Shown in pieces: positions 1 to 5,262 of a stretch of DNA of 13,154 nucleotides. The stretch lies in NCBI GenBank assembly GCA_018971905.1, contig JAGWZS010000022.1:1-13154 (forward strand). Direction: 5' to 3'. Position 1 is the stretch's first letter. Each line of letters opens with the position of its first letter. The translations under genes were made by a program, and so were the position numbers. This DNA is from Rhodospirillales bacterium. Lineage in GTDB: Bacteria > Pseudomonadota > Alphaproteobacteria > Acetobacterales > Acetobacteraceae. The notes under the pieces are model-generated. The model was not told where the DNA came from. It did no database searches and saw only the letters and a program-made list of their open reading frames with translations.

Positions 1-38
1 CCGAATTGCCGGCGGCAGCCGTCACAACCTTTCCATGA
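1..38 (+). CDS. 3' end of an upstream gene (partial), possibly psd
   Basis: The frame beginning at position 3 is open from the window edge and ends in TGA at 36-38, giving only 11 residues (ELPAAAVTTFP). Its stop shares the ATGA at 35-38 with the first ATG of pssA, the usual sign of two genes translated in series. In many alphaproteobacteria the gene just before pssA is psd, phosphatidylserine decarboxylase. That identity is inference from gene order, because eleven residues are too few to recognise a family. The tail could also be a chance open frame. Confidence 0.35.
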   Translation, partial: ELPAAAVTTFP

Positions 39-868
39 TGCCGCCCCGCCGCCTGCCCCGGCGGCAGCGTTTTTCCGGGCTCAGCTTCAACCGGATGCTG
101 CCGAACCTGATGACGCTGCTGGGGCTGTGCATCGGGCTTTCCTCCATCCGGCTGGGAATGGACGGGCGCTTTGGCGCGGCGGTGCTGGCCATCGCGGTTT
201 CCGGCGTGATTGACGGGCTGGACGGCCGCCTGGCGCGGCTGCTGAAAGCCACCTCGCGCTTCGGGGCGGAGTTTGACAGCCTGGCGGATTTTCTATGCTT
301 CGGCGTGGCCCCGGCATTGCTGCTTTATATGTGGTCCTTGCAGCCTTGGGGGGCGATCGGGTTTTTGCCGCCGTTGATGTTTGCCTCCGCCATGGCGCTG
401 CGGCTGGCGCGGTTCAACGCGGCGCTGGATTCCGCGCCCAAGGCGGCCTTCGCGTATAATTTCTTCACCGGCGTGCCCGCCCCGGCGGGGGCGGTGCTGG
501 TGCTGTTTCCGTTGTTCGTGGGGCTGGAGGCAAGCCAGCATGACCAGTTCTGGCTGCAGGATCTGGTGAGCTATCCGCTGTTTACCGGCGCGTTCCTGGT
601 GGTTACGGCGCTGCTCTGTGTTTCCACCCTGCCGGTCTGGAGCTTCAAGAATTTCAAGATTCCGACGGCGGGCATTCTGCCCTTGCTGCTGGGTGTGGTG
701 GTGGGCGCGGCGCTGATCTTCGCGGACCCGTTCCTGGCCGGGGCGCTGGCGGGGTTCGCCTATATTGTCATGCTGCCATTCTCGCTGCGCAGCTACCGCA
801 AGCTGGCCCGCGAGGCAGAAGGGCGGCGCATGGCGGCTGACGGTGAGGCAGAACAACCTCTGGGTTAA
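35..868 (+). CDS. pssA: CDP-diacylglycerol--serine O-phosphatidyltransferase (phosphatidylserine synthase)
   Basis: Transfers a phosphatidyl group from CDP-diacylglycerol to serine in the inner membrane, the committed step to phosphatidylserine and phosphatidylethanolamine. The complete CDP-alcohol phosphotransferase signature is visible: D60, D63-G64, A67-R68, eight residues, G77, D81 and D85, all at the required spacing. The acidic residues bind the metal and activate serine. Several hydrophobic segments before and after it fit the multi-pass membrane fold, and the 277-residue length fits the long alphaproteobacterial form. Two adjacent ATGs (35 and 38) could start it. Neither has a clear Shine-Dalgarno sequence, so translation is probably coupled to the upstream frame through the ATGA overlap. 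The basic N-terminus (PRRLPRRQR) is normal for this form. The family is secure; which ATG is used is not. Confidence 0.93.
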   Translation: MMPPRRLPRRQRFSGLSFNRMLPNLMTLLGLCIGLSSIRLGMDGRFGAAVLAIAVSGVIDGLDGRLARLLKATSRFGAEFDSLADFLCFGVAPALLLYMWSLQPWGAIGFLPPLMFASAMALRLARFNAALDSAPKAAFAYNFFTGVPAPAGAVLVLFPLFVGLEASQHDQFWLQDLVSYPLFTGAFLVVTALLCVSTLPVWSFKNFKIPTAGILPLLLGVVVGAALIFADPFLAGALAGFAYIVMLPFSLRSYRKLAREAEGRRMAADGEAEQPLG

Positions 869-936
869 TTTTCCGTTGAAATAAACAATTTGTAATTTTA
901 ATTAACTTCCCGCGCGCAGGCCGCGGGGGAAGTTTT
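869..936 (+). promoter_or_regulatory. Possible promoter and 5' leader for the Hint/beta-helix gene
   Basis: This 68-nt gap is far more AT-rich than its surroundings up to about 906. A TTGAAA at 876-881 is followed 15 nt later by TTTAAT at 897-902; each matches its sigma-70 consensus box at five of six positions. The 15-nt spacer is shorter than the optimal 17, so this is a suggestion only. The GC-rich remainder forms the hairpin listed separately. Confidence 0.3.
904..934 (+). promoter_or_regulatory. Hairpin burying the ribosome binding site; may also act as pssA terminator
   Basis: AACTTCCC at 904-911 is the exact reverse complement of GGGAAGTT at 927-934. Inside it CGCG (913-916) can pair with CGCG (922-925). 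The right arm contains the purine-rich Shine-Dalgarno region (925-932), four bases before the ATG at 937. The folded RNA would therefore hide the ribosome binding site. The same stem ends in four T residues (933-936), so it could also work as a weak intrinsic terminator for pssA. The pairing is seen directly; which role it plays is inference. Confidence 0.5.
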
Positions 937-2112
937 ATGTCCGGCACCACAATCACATCCAGCGGCACCTCGGCCCTGCTGCTTGCCGCGGCGGGGCCCG
1001 CGCCTGTTACCATCGCCACTGGGGTGAGTATCGTTCTTTCGGGCAGCGTGGCGGCGGATAACAGCCTTGCCAGCGCCGTTTATGGCGGGCCCGGCGGGGG
1101 CTGGAGCGTGCTGAACGAAGGCACACTGGGGGCCGGTGTTACGCTGGCCTCTGGCATGGCGGCGGGCACGGGGCTGGAGTTTGCCGGCGCGGGCAGCGCC
1201 ACCAATGGGCTGGCCGGGGTGATCGAGGGCAACGCGGAAGGGCTGGCGCTGCTGGCCGGCGGCAATGTGGTTAACCGGGGCACCATTTCCGGCGGCATGG
1301 GCGCTGGCGGCACCGGGCTGGGGCGCATTGGCGTACAGCTTGGCGGCGCCACGCTGCAGAATAACGGGCTGGTGCAGGGCGGGGCTTACGGTGTGAGCCT
1401 GGGTGCGGCGGCCGGGGCGGCGAATAACGACATGATCACGGGTGGTGAGGCCGGGGCGGTGCTTGCCACTGGCGCCAGCCTGGCCAATGCAGCGGGGGCG
1501 GTGATAACCGGGGGTGCCGCGGGCGCGGTGCTGCGGGCCGGGGCCAGCCTGGCCAATGCAGGCAGCATTGAGGCAGCGGGGCACCAGGGCGTGCTGCTGG
1601 CGGGCGGGGCTTACCTGGCCAACCGGGGCAGCATCAGCGGGTTCGACGGGGTGTGGGGTGCATCTGGCACCGCCACGCTGATGAACGACGGCTGGATCAG
1701 CAGTGGCGGCTCGCTGGGCTTGCCGCTCACGTCCACCGGCTACAGCTTTTTCAGCGGCGCGGCGGTTGAGCTGACCAGTACCACAATCATCAACCAGGGC
1801 GTGATGCAGGGCAATAATGTGCCGCCGGATGCGCTGATGCAGGCGGGCTCGGCGGGCAGCGGGCTGGTGCTGGGGGCGGGCACGCTGATGAACCTGGGCA
1901 CGCTGGCGGGCGGCGGCGGGGCCTATGCCACCCATGGCGGGCTGGGGCTGGCCGGGGCGGCGCAGCTTGCCGGGTATAATGCCGGGCGGATAGACGGCGG
2001 CAGCGGCACCTATGGCGGCGCGGGGGCCATGCTGTTTGGCGGCTCGCTGCTGAATGCCGGCAGCATTCTGGGGGCAATGGCGTTGTTTCCGGCGGGGATG
2101 GGGTGGTGCTGA
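937..2112 (+). CDS. Glycine-rich beta-helix repeat protein, N-terminal part of a frameshifted Hint-domain gene
   Basis: A 391-residue frame made almost wholly of short repeats of about 20-23 residues with a core of hydrophobic-x-N-x-G-x-I/L-x-G (for example LANRGSISG, LQNNGLVQGG, LLNAGSILG). Such repeats typically form right-handed parallel beta-helices in secreted or surface proteins. There is no classical signal peptide; the start MSGTTITSSGT resembles beta-helix proteins that lack one. ATG 937 has a GGGGGAAG ribosome binding site four bases upstream. After residue 379 the repeat pattern collapses into LGAMALFPAGMGWC and a stop. The same repeat pattern continues at once in the frame one base back, which runs through GNGVVSGGDGVVLNNG into the next entry. 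I therefore read 937-3704 as one gene of about 922 residues broken at the five-G run 2070-2074. Function is unknown; a surface structure or adhesin-like role is only a guess. Confidence 0.72.
   Translation: MSGTTITSSGTSALLLAAAGPAPVTIATGVSIVLSGSVAADNSLASAVYGGPGGGWSVLNEGTLGAGVTLASGMAAGTGLEFAGAGSATNGLAGVIEGNAEGLALLAGGNVVNRGTISGGMGAGGTGLGRIGVQLGGATLQNNGLVQGGAYGVSLGAAAGAANNDMITGGEAGAVLATGASLANAAGAVITGGAAGAVLRAGASLANAGSIEAAGHQGVLLAGGAYLANRGSISGFDGVWGASGTATLMNDGWISSGGSLGLPLTSTGYSFFSGAAVELTSTTIINQGVMQGNNVPPDALMQAGSAGSGLVLGAGTLMNLGTLAGGGGAYATHGGLGLAGAAQLAGYNAGRIDGGSGTYGGAGAMLFGGSLLNAGSILGAMALFPAGMGWC
1444..1581 (+). repeat. Two 69-nt tandem repeat units coding for beta-helix coils
   Basis: Two units start at 1444 and 1513, exactly 69 nt (23 residues) apart. 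They share a 19-nt identical core, at 1474-1492 and 1543-1561, which encodes the ASLANA stretch. The exact DNA identity suggests recent duplication within the gene rather than only conserved protein structure. Looser copies of the same motif run through the rest of the beta-helix region. Confidence 0.65.
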
Positions 2113-3704
2113 ACAATGGTGCCACGCTGGTGAACCAGGGCCAGATTACCGGCGGTATCGGCCCGCAATATCTTTGGAATGTGGGGCTGGGCGCGGGCGT
2201 GGCGCTTTATAACGGCGTGCTGGAAAATGCGGGGACACTCTCCGGCGGCGGGCAGCAGCTGATGGGGCTGTGGATGGGCGGCGGCCAGGCCGTGAATACC
2301 GGCACCATCATGGGCCATGCGGCGGTGGCGATGGAGGGTGGCGCACTGGAAAACAGCGCGCTGATTTCCGGCACCGCCATCGGGGTTGACCTGGCCGGGG
2401 GCAGCTTCCTGAATGCCGGCACGGTGGCGGGCAGCTATGCGGTGTACATGGCCAATGCCGGGGCCATGCTTGGCGTGGCGGCGGGGGGTGTGTTCCGGGG
2501 CAAGGTAGCGGACCTTGCGGGCGGGGCTACCTTGCAGCTCACCGGCGCCGCGCCCGGCACGCTGGACATGGGCACGAGCTTCTCCGGCTTTGGCGAGATT
2601 TCCTTCGCCGCGGGGGCGGACTGGGTGCTGGCGGGCGGCACGGCGCAACTGGCGGGCGGCGAGATTATTTCCGGTTTCGCGGGCAACGACACGCTGCTGC
2701 TGGAAGGTTTCACCGCCAGCAGTGAGAGTTTCACCTCCGGCGGCGGGCTGGTGCTGAGCGAGGGCAGCGCCAGCGTGACGCTGGATGTGCAGGCCAGCGC
2801 CCCGCTGTTGGTGAATGACGTGGTGGAGGGCACCCAGATCGTGATCTGCTACCGGCGCGGCACGATGATCCAGACCCTGCATGGCGAGCAGGATGTGGCG
2901 GCGCTGAACATTGGAGACATTCTGCCCACGCGCTTTGGCGGGCTGCGCCGGGTCAAATGGATCGGCCGGCAGAGCTTCAGCCCGGCGGCGGTAGCGGGCA
3001 ACCGGGCGCGTATCCCGGTCTGCATCCACGCTGGCGCGCTGGGCAACGGCCTGCCGCACCGGGCGCTTTACGTGTCACCCGGGCATTCCATGCTGCTGGA
3101 TGGCGTGCTGGTGCTGGCCGCAGCCCTGGTGAACGGCGTGACCATAACGCAGGAATATGATGGCGGGGTGGTTGAATATGTTCTGCCGGAGCTTGAGACC
3201 CACGATTGCCTGCTGGCCGAGGGCGCCTGGAGCGAAAGCTTCGCCGATGGCCCCGGCCTGCGCCGCCAGTTCCACAACCGCGCCGAGTTTCACGCACTTT
3301 TTAAAACCTACCGTGAGCCAGATGGCATTGCCCTTTGCGCCTCCCGGCCACTGGAAGGTGCGGCGTTGGAGGCAGCCTTGCGCCCGGTGCTGGCGGGGGC
3401 GGCGCCAGCACCAGGGGTGTTCAGGGGCTGTGTGGATGTGGCGGATGGCTGGCGCGTAGAGGGCTGGGCGCAGGACATGGCCTGGCCTGAGTTTCCGCAG
3501 CATCTGGAATTTTATGCCGGCCGCCGCAAGCTGGGCGAGGCGCTGGCCTGCCATTTCCGGGAGGATTTGGCCAAAGCGGGCATAGGCGCCGGGCGGGCGG
3601 CGTTCAGCTTTCTGGCCCCGCGCCGTTTCAGGCCGGAAAACCTGCTGGTTTGCCGCACGGGGGATGGCGCCCAGATTTACGCCGCCACCCGGTGCGCGGC
3701 CTGA
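2103..3704 (+). CDS. Hint-domain protein, C-terminal part of the frameshifted beta-helix gene
   Basis: A 533-residue frame overlapping the previous one by 10 nt. Residues 1-125 continue the N-x-G-x-I repeats. Residues 183-235 (GGEIISGFAGNDTLLLEGF) resemble the linker that ends such beta-helices. Residues 243-385 match the bacterial Hint_2 type: the likely N-terminal nucleophile Cys249 in CYRRGTMI, then ALNIGD, VKWIGR, SPGHSMLLDG (His328), LVNGVTI and ELETHDCLLAEG. Hint folds in hedgehog proteins and inteins cleave their own peptide bond; whether this one does is unknown. Residues 439-533 form a separate module (VEGWAQD, then CHFREDLAKAGIGAGRAAF) that I associate with Acetobacteraceae surface and glycosylation proteins. 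The first ATG (2103) has no convincing ribosome binding site and starts in the middle of a repeat, so it is unlikely to be a natural start. If the frame is restored the whole protein has about 922 residues. Confidence 0.75.
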   Translation: MVLNNGATLVNQGQITGGIGPQYLWNVGLGAGVALYNGVLENAGTLSGGGQQLMGLWMGGGQAVNTGTIMGHAAVAMEGGALENSALISGTAIGVDLAGGSFLNAGTVAGSYAVYMANAGAMLGVAAGGVFRGKVADLAGGATLQLTGAAPGTLDMGTSFSGFGEISFAAGADWVLAGGTAQLAGGEIISGFAGNDTLLLEGFTASSESFTSGGGLVLSEGSASVTLDVQASAPLLVNDVVEGTQIVICYRRGTMIQTLHGEQDVAALNIGDILPTRFGGLRRVKWIGRQSFSPAAVAGNRARIPVCIHAGALGNGLPHRALYVSPGHSMLLDGVLVLAAALVNGVTITQEYDGGVVEYVLPELETHDCLLAEGAWSESFADGPGLRRQFHNRAEFHALFKTYREPDGIALCASRPLEGAALEAALRPVLAGAAPAPGVFRGCVDVADGWRVEGWAQDMAWPEFPQHLEFYAGRRKLGEALACHFREDLAKAGIGAGRAAFSFLAPRRFRPENLLVCRTGDGAQIYAATRCAA

Positions 3705-3944
3705 TCAGGTCTGCACATCGGTTTGCGGCCGGTCGATCCCCAGCGTTTTCTCGGTATGCCACACGCCGTCTTCGGTTTCGTACATGATCAGCCCTGTTTC
3801 ACCGGGCACGCGCTGCTCATGCGCCACACGGCGGGCCGCCTTCAGCGCGGCCTCGTGGGTGGGGTAGGTTTCGGAGAAGCTGCCATTCAACGTGTAGGCA
3901 AAGCCGCCGTTATGCGGAACGATCTTATAATGCGCAGTGCTCAT
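3705..3944 (-). CDS. DUF2188 domain-containing protein (79 aa)
   Basis: A small soluble protein starting MSTAHYKIVPHNGG. It shows the DUF2188 pattern: an N-terminal strand ending in P, an aromatic-containing strand (FAYTLNGS), an EAALKAARRVAHEQ helix, then LIMYETEDGVWHTE. The biochemical role of this family is not established. The start chosen is ATG 3944, because GGGAGG lies five bases upstream (3950-3955) and the conserved domain begins right after it. A longer start at 4037 would add a basic 31-residue leader and overlaps the stop of the next gene by ATGA. It is possible but has a poorer ribosome binding site. The gene probably shares a transcript with the 62-residue gene upstream. Its TGA stop abuts the TGA of the convergent Hint gene with no base between them. 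Confidence 0.8.
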   Translation of the reverse strand: MSTAHYKIVPHNGGFAYTLNGSFSETYPTHEAALKAARRVAHEQRVPGETGLIMYETEDGVWHTEKTLGIDRPQTDVQT

Positions 3945-3949
3945 CTCGC

Positions 3950-3955
3950 CCTCCC
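3950..3955 (-). promoter_or_regulatory. Ribosome binding site deciding the DUF2188 start
   Basis: The minus strand reads GGGAGG followed by five bases and ATG at 3944. This is a near-ideal Shine-Dalgarno arrangement and is the main reason to prefer this start over the upstream ATG at 4037. Confidence 0.7.
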
Positions 3956-4033
3956 GTGAAATGCCGTTGCTAATATAAGGCGCTCGGCGCGGCCTTGCCA
4001 TGGCCACAGACGCGGCACGGATGCGAATACTGG

Positions 4034-4222
4034 TCATGATACGGCATCCTGGGCCGGGGCTGGCAGCGCGGCTTTGCCGCCCTCAATCACCACCGGGCGG
4101 AAGCCGCGTGGCGGCCTCTGCGGTTCACGCCGCGCGCGGGCGCGGGTACGCCAGGTGGCGGCGGCAAAGCCAAGCCCGGCGGCGCAGGCGGTTAAAAGCA
4201 GCAGCAAAACCAGCGGCGGCAT
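4034..4222 (-). CDS. Small single-pass membrane protein (62 aa), unknown function
   Basis: I do not recognise this protein. Residues 3-23 form one hydrophobic helix (LVLLLLL, then AAGLGFAAA), followed at once by an arginine-rich stretch (RTRARARRE, residues 25-33). This predicts insertion with the C-terminal tail in the cytoplasm. The tail is proline-rich (PQRPPRGFRP) and then polar. LTAC at residues 10-13 resembles a lipobox, but the hydrophobic stretch continues past the cysteine and there are no positive charges before it, so a membrane anchor is more likely than a lipoprotein. ATG 4222 is supported by GAGGAG six bases upstream (4229-4234). The TGA stop overlaps the ATG at 4037 by ATGA. 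Its leader lies just after the hairpin and terminator listed below, so its expression may depend on read-through. Confidence 0.62.
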   Translation of the reverse strand: MPPLVLLLLLTACAAGLGFAAATWRTRARARREPQRPPRGFRPVVIEGGKAALPAPAQDAVS

Positions 4223-4228
4223 AAAAGG

Positions 4229-4234
4229 CTCCTC
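4229..4234 (-). promoter_or_regulatory. Ribosome binding site of the 62-aa membrane protein gene
   Basis: The minus strand reads GAGGAG, then six bases, then ATG at 4222. This strong site is the best evidence that the small frame is a translated gene rather than chance. Confidence 0.65.
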
Positions 4235-4260
4235 AGCGGTAGAGGGCGGGGCCTTTGTGC

Positions 4261-4295
4261 AAAAACAAACCCCGCCGGAAGGATCGGGCGGGGTT
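4261..4295 (-). terminator. Intrinsic terminator upstream of the 62-aa gene (minus strand)
   Basis: On the minus strand a 9-bp perfect stem, AACCCCGCC with GGCGGGGTT (4295-4287 and 4276-4268), encloses a 10-base loop and is followed by TGTTTTTG. GC-rich stem plus T run is the standard rho-independent form. No annotated gene ends just before it on this strand. It lies 39 nt upstream of the ATG at 4222, so it must end either a small RNA or the leader of that gene. A further CCCCGCC copy (minus strand, 4251-4245) could pair with GGCGGGG of the stem as an alternative fold. Confidence 0.68.
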
Positions 4296-4342
4296 GGCAG
4301 ATTAGGCTTGAAACTTTGGTCTCAACCCGTCCGCACCCCCGC

Positions 4343-4385
4343 GCGCAGCCATACCTTGCCAATAATCATGGCAAGGGTGCTGCGC
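4343..4385. repeat. Long interrupted inverted repeat
   Basis: GCGCAGC (4343-4349) pairs with GCTGCGC (4379-4385), and CCTTGCCA (4354-4361) pairs with TGGCAAGG (4369-4376). A 4-by-2 internal loop separates the stems and the apical loop is 7 bases. Fifteen paired positions in 43 nt outside any gene is more than expected by chance, and suggests a folded RNA on one of the two strands. Confidence 0.55.
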
Positions 4386-4417
4386 ATATGGGCCTGGCGG
4401 ATTTTCATAACGGCGCG

Positions 4418-4446
4418 ACGCTACCCAGGAAAACATGTTTTGCCAA
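4418..4446 (-). promoter_or_regulatory. Possible minus-strand promoter with a palindromic operator
   Basis: On the minus strand TTGGCA (4446-4441) is followed by exactly 17 bases and TAGCGT (4423-4418). The -35 box fits at five of six positions, the -10 box at only three. A perfect 12-bp palindrome AAAACATGTTTT (4430-4441) sits in the spacer and touches the -35 box, where a repressor dimer would block polymerase. I found no comparable promoter for the divergent SDR gene on the plus strand. Confidence 0.35.
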
Positions 4447-4511
4447 CCACATATTCGCGCATGGCCCTTGTGTTGCGGGCGAATAGGCTTTTCTCTTCAG
4501 CACGGCGCAGT

Positions 4512-4517
4512 AAGGAG
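4512..4517 (+). promoter_or_regulatory. Ribosome binding site fixing the SDR start
   Basis: AAGGAG followed by five bases and ATG at 4523. It overlaps the GTG at 4517 and lies two bases from the GTG at 4520, so those codons cannot serve as starts with this site. Confidence 0.7.
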
Positions 4518-4522
4518 TGGTG

Positions 4523-5215
4523 ATGGCAGGCAAGCGGGACAGAAAGCACGTTCTTGTGGTGGGCGCGTCGCGCGGGCTGGGGCTGGGGCTGACCAAAGAG
4601 TTTCTGCGCAGAGGCTACCACGTGACCGCCACCGTGCGCGCCGCCATTTCCGGCGCCGGGCTAGATGAATATTACGAACAGCTGACGCTGGACACGCTCG
4701 ACATCAACAGCCCCAATCTGACCGAGGCATTTCTGGCGCGGATGAAAGGGCAGTTCTTCGACGCGGTGGTGCTGAACGCCGGCATTTACGGCCCGCAGGG
4801 CAAAAACCTGAGCGAGGTGACCACGCAAGAAGTTTCGCATGTGATGATGACCAATGCCATCAACCCCGTGCGCCTGGCGGAACGGCTGGCCCCCATGCTG
4901 CGGCCAGAAACCGGGGTGCTGGCCTTCATATCCTCAGCACTGGCCAGCCTGGAGCTGAACGCGGACGATGCCACCCCGCTTTACTGCGCCAGCAAGGCGG
5001 CGCTGAACCGTTTGAGCCGCGCCTTCGCCGCCACGCATGATTATCTGACCATTGTGAACCTGCACCCCGGCTGGGTGCGCACGGATATGGGCGGGCCAGA
5101 CGCGCCGCTGGATGTGGAAACCAGCGCGCGCGGCATAGCCGACGTGCTGGAACAGCGCGCGGGCAGCGGCGGGCATGAATTTCTGGATTACCGGGGCAAG
5201 ATCATTCCCTGGTAA
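4523..5215 (+). CDS. Short-chain dehydrogenase/reductase (SDR), C-factor-like
   Basis: A 230-residue cytosolic NAD(P)-dependent oxidoreductase of the classical SDR fold. The nucleotide-binding motif is GASRGLG (residues 14-20). D60-I follows the adenine-binding strand, and LNAG (84-87) stabilises the sheet. The catalytic set is N111, S138, Y154 and K158 (YCASK). HPGWVRTDMGG (181-191) after the active site is typical of the CsgA/C-factor-like subgroup. The substrate cannot be told from sequence. Start: AAGGAG at 4512-4517 is five bases from ATG 4523; two in-frame GTGs just before it overlap or crowd that site and are rejected. The gene precedes prfC by 47 nt on the same strand and may be partly co-transcribed with it. 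Confidence 0.88.
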   Translation: MAGKRDRKHVLVVGASRGLGLGLTKEFLRRGYHVTATVRAAISGAGLDEYYEQLTLDTLDINSPNLTEAFLARMKGQFFDAVVLNAGIYGPQGKNLSEVTTQEVSHVMMTNAINPVRLAERLAPMLRPETGVLAFISSALASLELNADDATPLYCASKAALNRLSRAFAATHDYLTIVNLHPGWVRTDMGGPDAPLDVETSARGIADVLEQRAGSGGHEFLDYRGKIIPW

Positions 5216-5227
5216 GGCCGCCCGCGG

Positions 5228-5256
5228 TTGGTTTTGGCGCAAAACCTTGCTAGAGC
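5228..5256 (+). promoter_or_regulatory. Weak promoter-like pair directly upstream of prfC
   Basis: TTGGTT (5228-5233) and TAGAGC (5251-5256) are separated by exactly 17 bases. Each matches the sigma-70 boxes at only three positions. Transcription from it would begin about seven bases later, at the prfC ATG (5263), giving a leaderless message. A small hairpin, GGTTTT (5230-5235) with AAAACC (5241-5246), lies in the spacer. Tentative. Confidence 0.25.
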
Positions 5257-5262
5257 GCCGCG

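Larger units (their letters stand above)
4261..4411 (-). ncRNA. Candidate small RNA or attenuated leader (minus strand)
   Basis: A transcript from the weak promoter at 4418-4446 would start near 4411, fold the long hairpin at 4385-4343 and stop at the terminator ending near 4261, giving roughly 150 nt. Two tiny frames of about 28 and 42 codons exist inside it, but neither has a good ribosome binding site or recognisable residues. I found no known RNA family. It may be a free small RNA, or the regulated leader of the 62-aa gene. The parts are seen; the transcript is inference. Confidence 0.3.

Noticed and set aside
898..1935. Long minus-strand open frame of 345 codons opposite the beta-helix gene, and similar ones at 2010-3059
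   Set aside because: Composition is rich in R, H, Q, P and A with no recognisable domain, as expected opposite GC-rich coding sequence. The plus strand carries clear repeats and the Hint domain.
2103..2105. ATG 2103 as a natural start of a separate Hint-domain gene
   Set aside because: It falls in mid-repeat (GVVLNNG), the frame is open upstream with continuing repeats, and there is no proper Shine-Dalgarno.
2660..2710. RTX calcium-binding repeats in GFAGNDTLLLEGF
   Set aside because: Only one motif and no GGxGxDxUx tandem series. It is the usual end of the beta-helix region.
2847..3240. Intein reading of the Hint region
   Set aside because: No C-terminal HN-plus-nucleophile junction, no endonuclease block and no host protein split around it. 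The sequence fits the Hint_2 type instead.
4298..4345. TGAGACC followed by TTTCAAGCCTAATCTG on the minus strand resembles part of a TPP riboswitch
   Set aside because: The second conserved half (GGATAATGCCAGCG region) and the matching helices are absent, and the neighbouring gene has no thiamine role. Treated as chance.
4330..4434. Tiny minus-strand frames of 28 and 42 codons inside the candidate small RNA
   Set aside because: No good ribosome binding site and no familiar residues; one overlaps the hairpin, which explains the sequence better. Kept only as a note.
4440..4522. Plus-strand promoter for the SDR gene
   Set aside because: TTGCCA (4440) and TTGTGT (4468) have no acceptable -10 box at 16-18 bases. 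A promoter must exist nearby, but I cannot place it.
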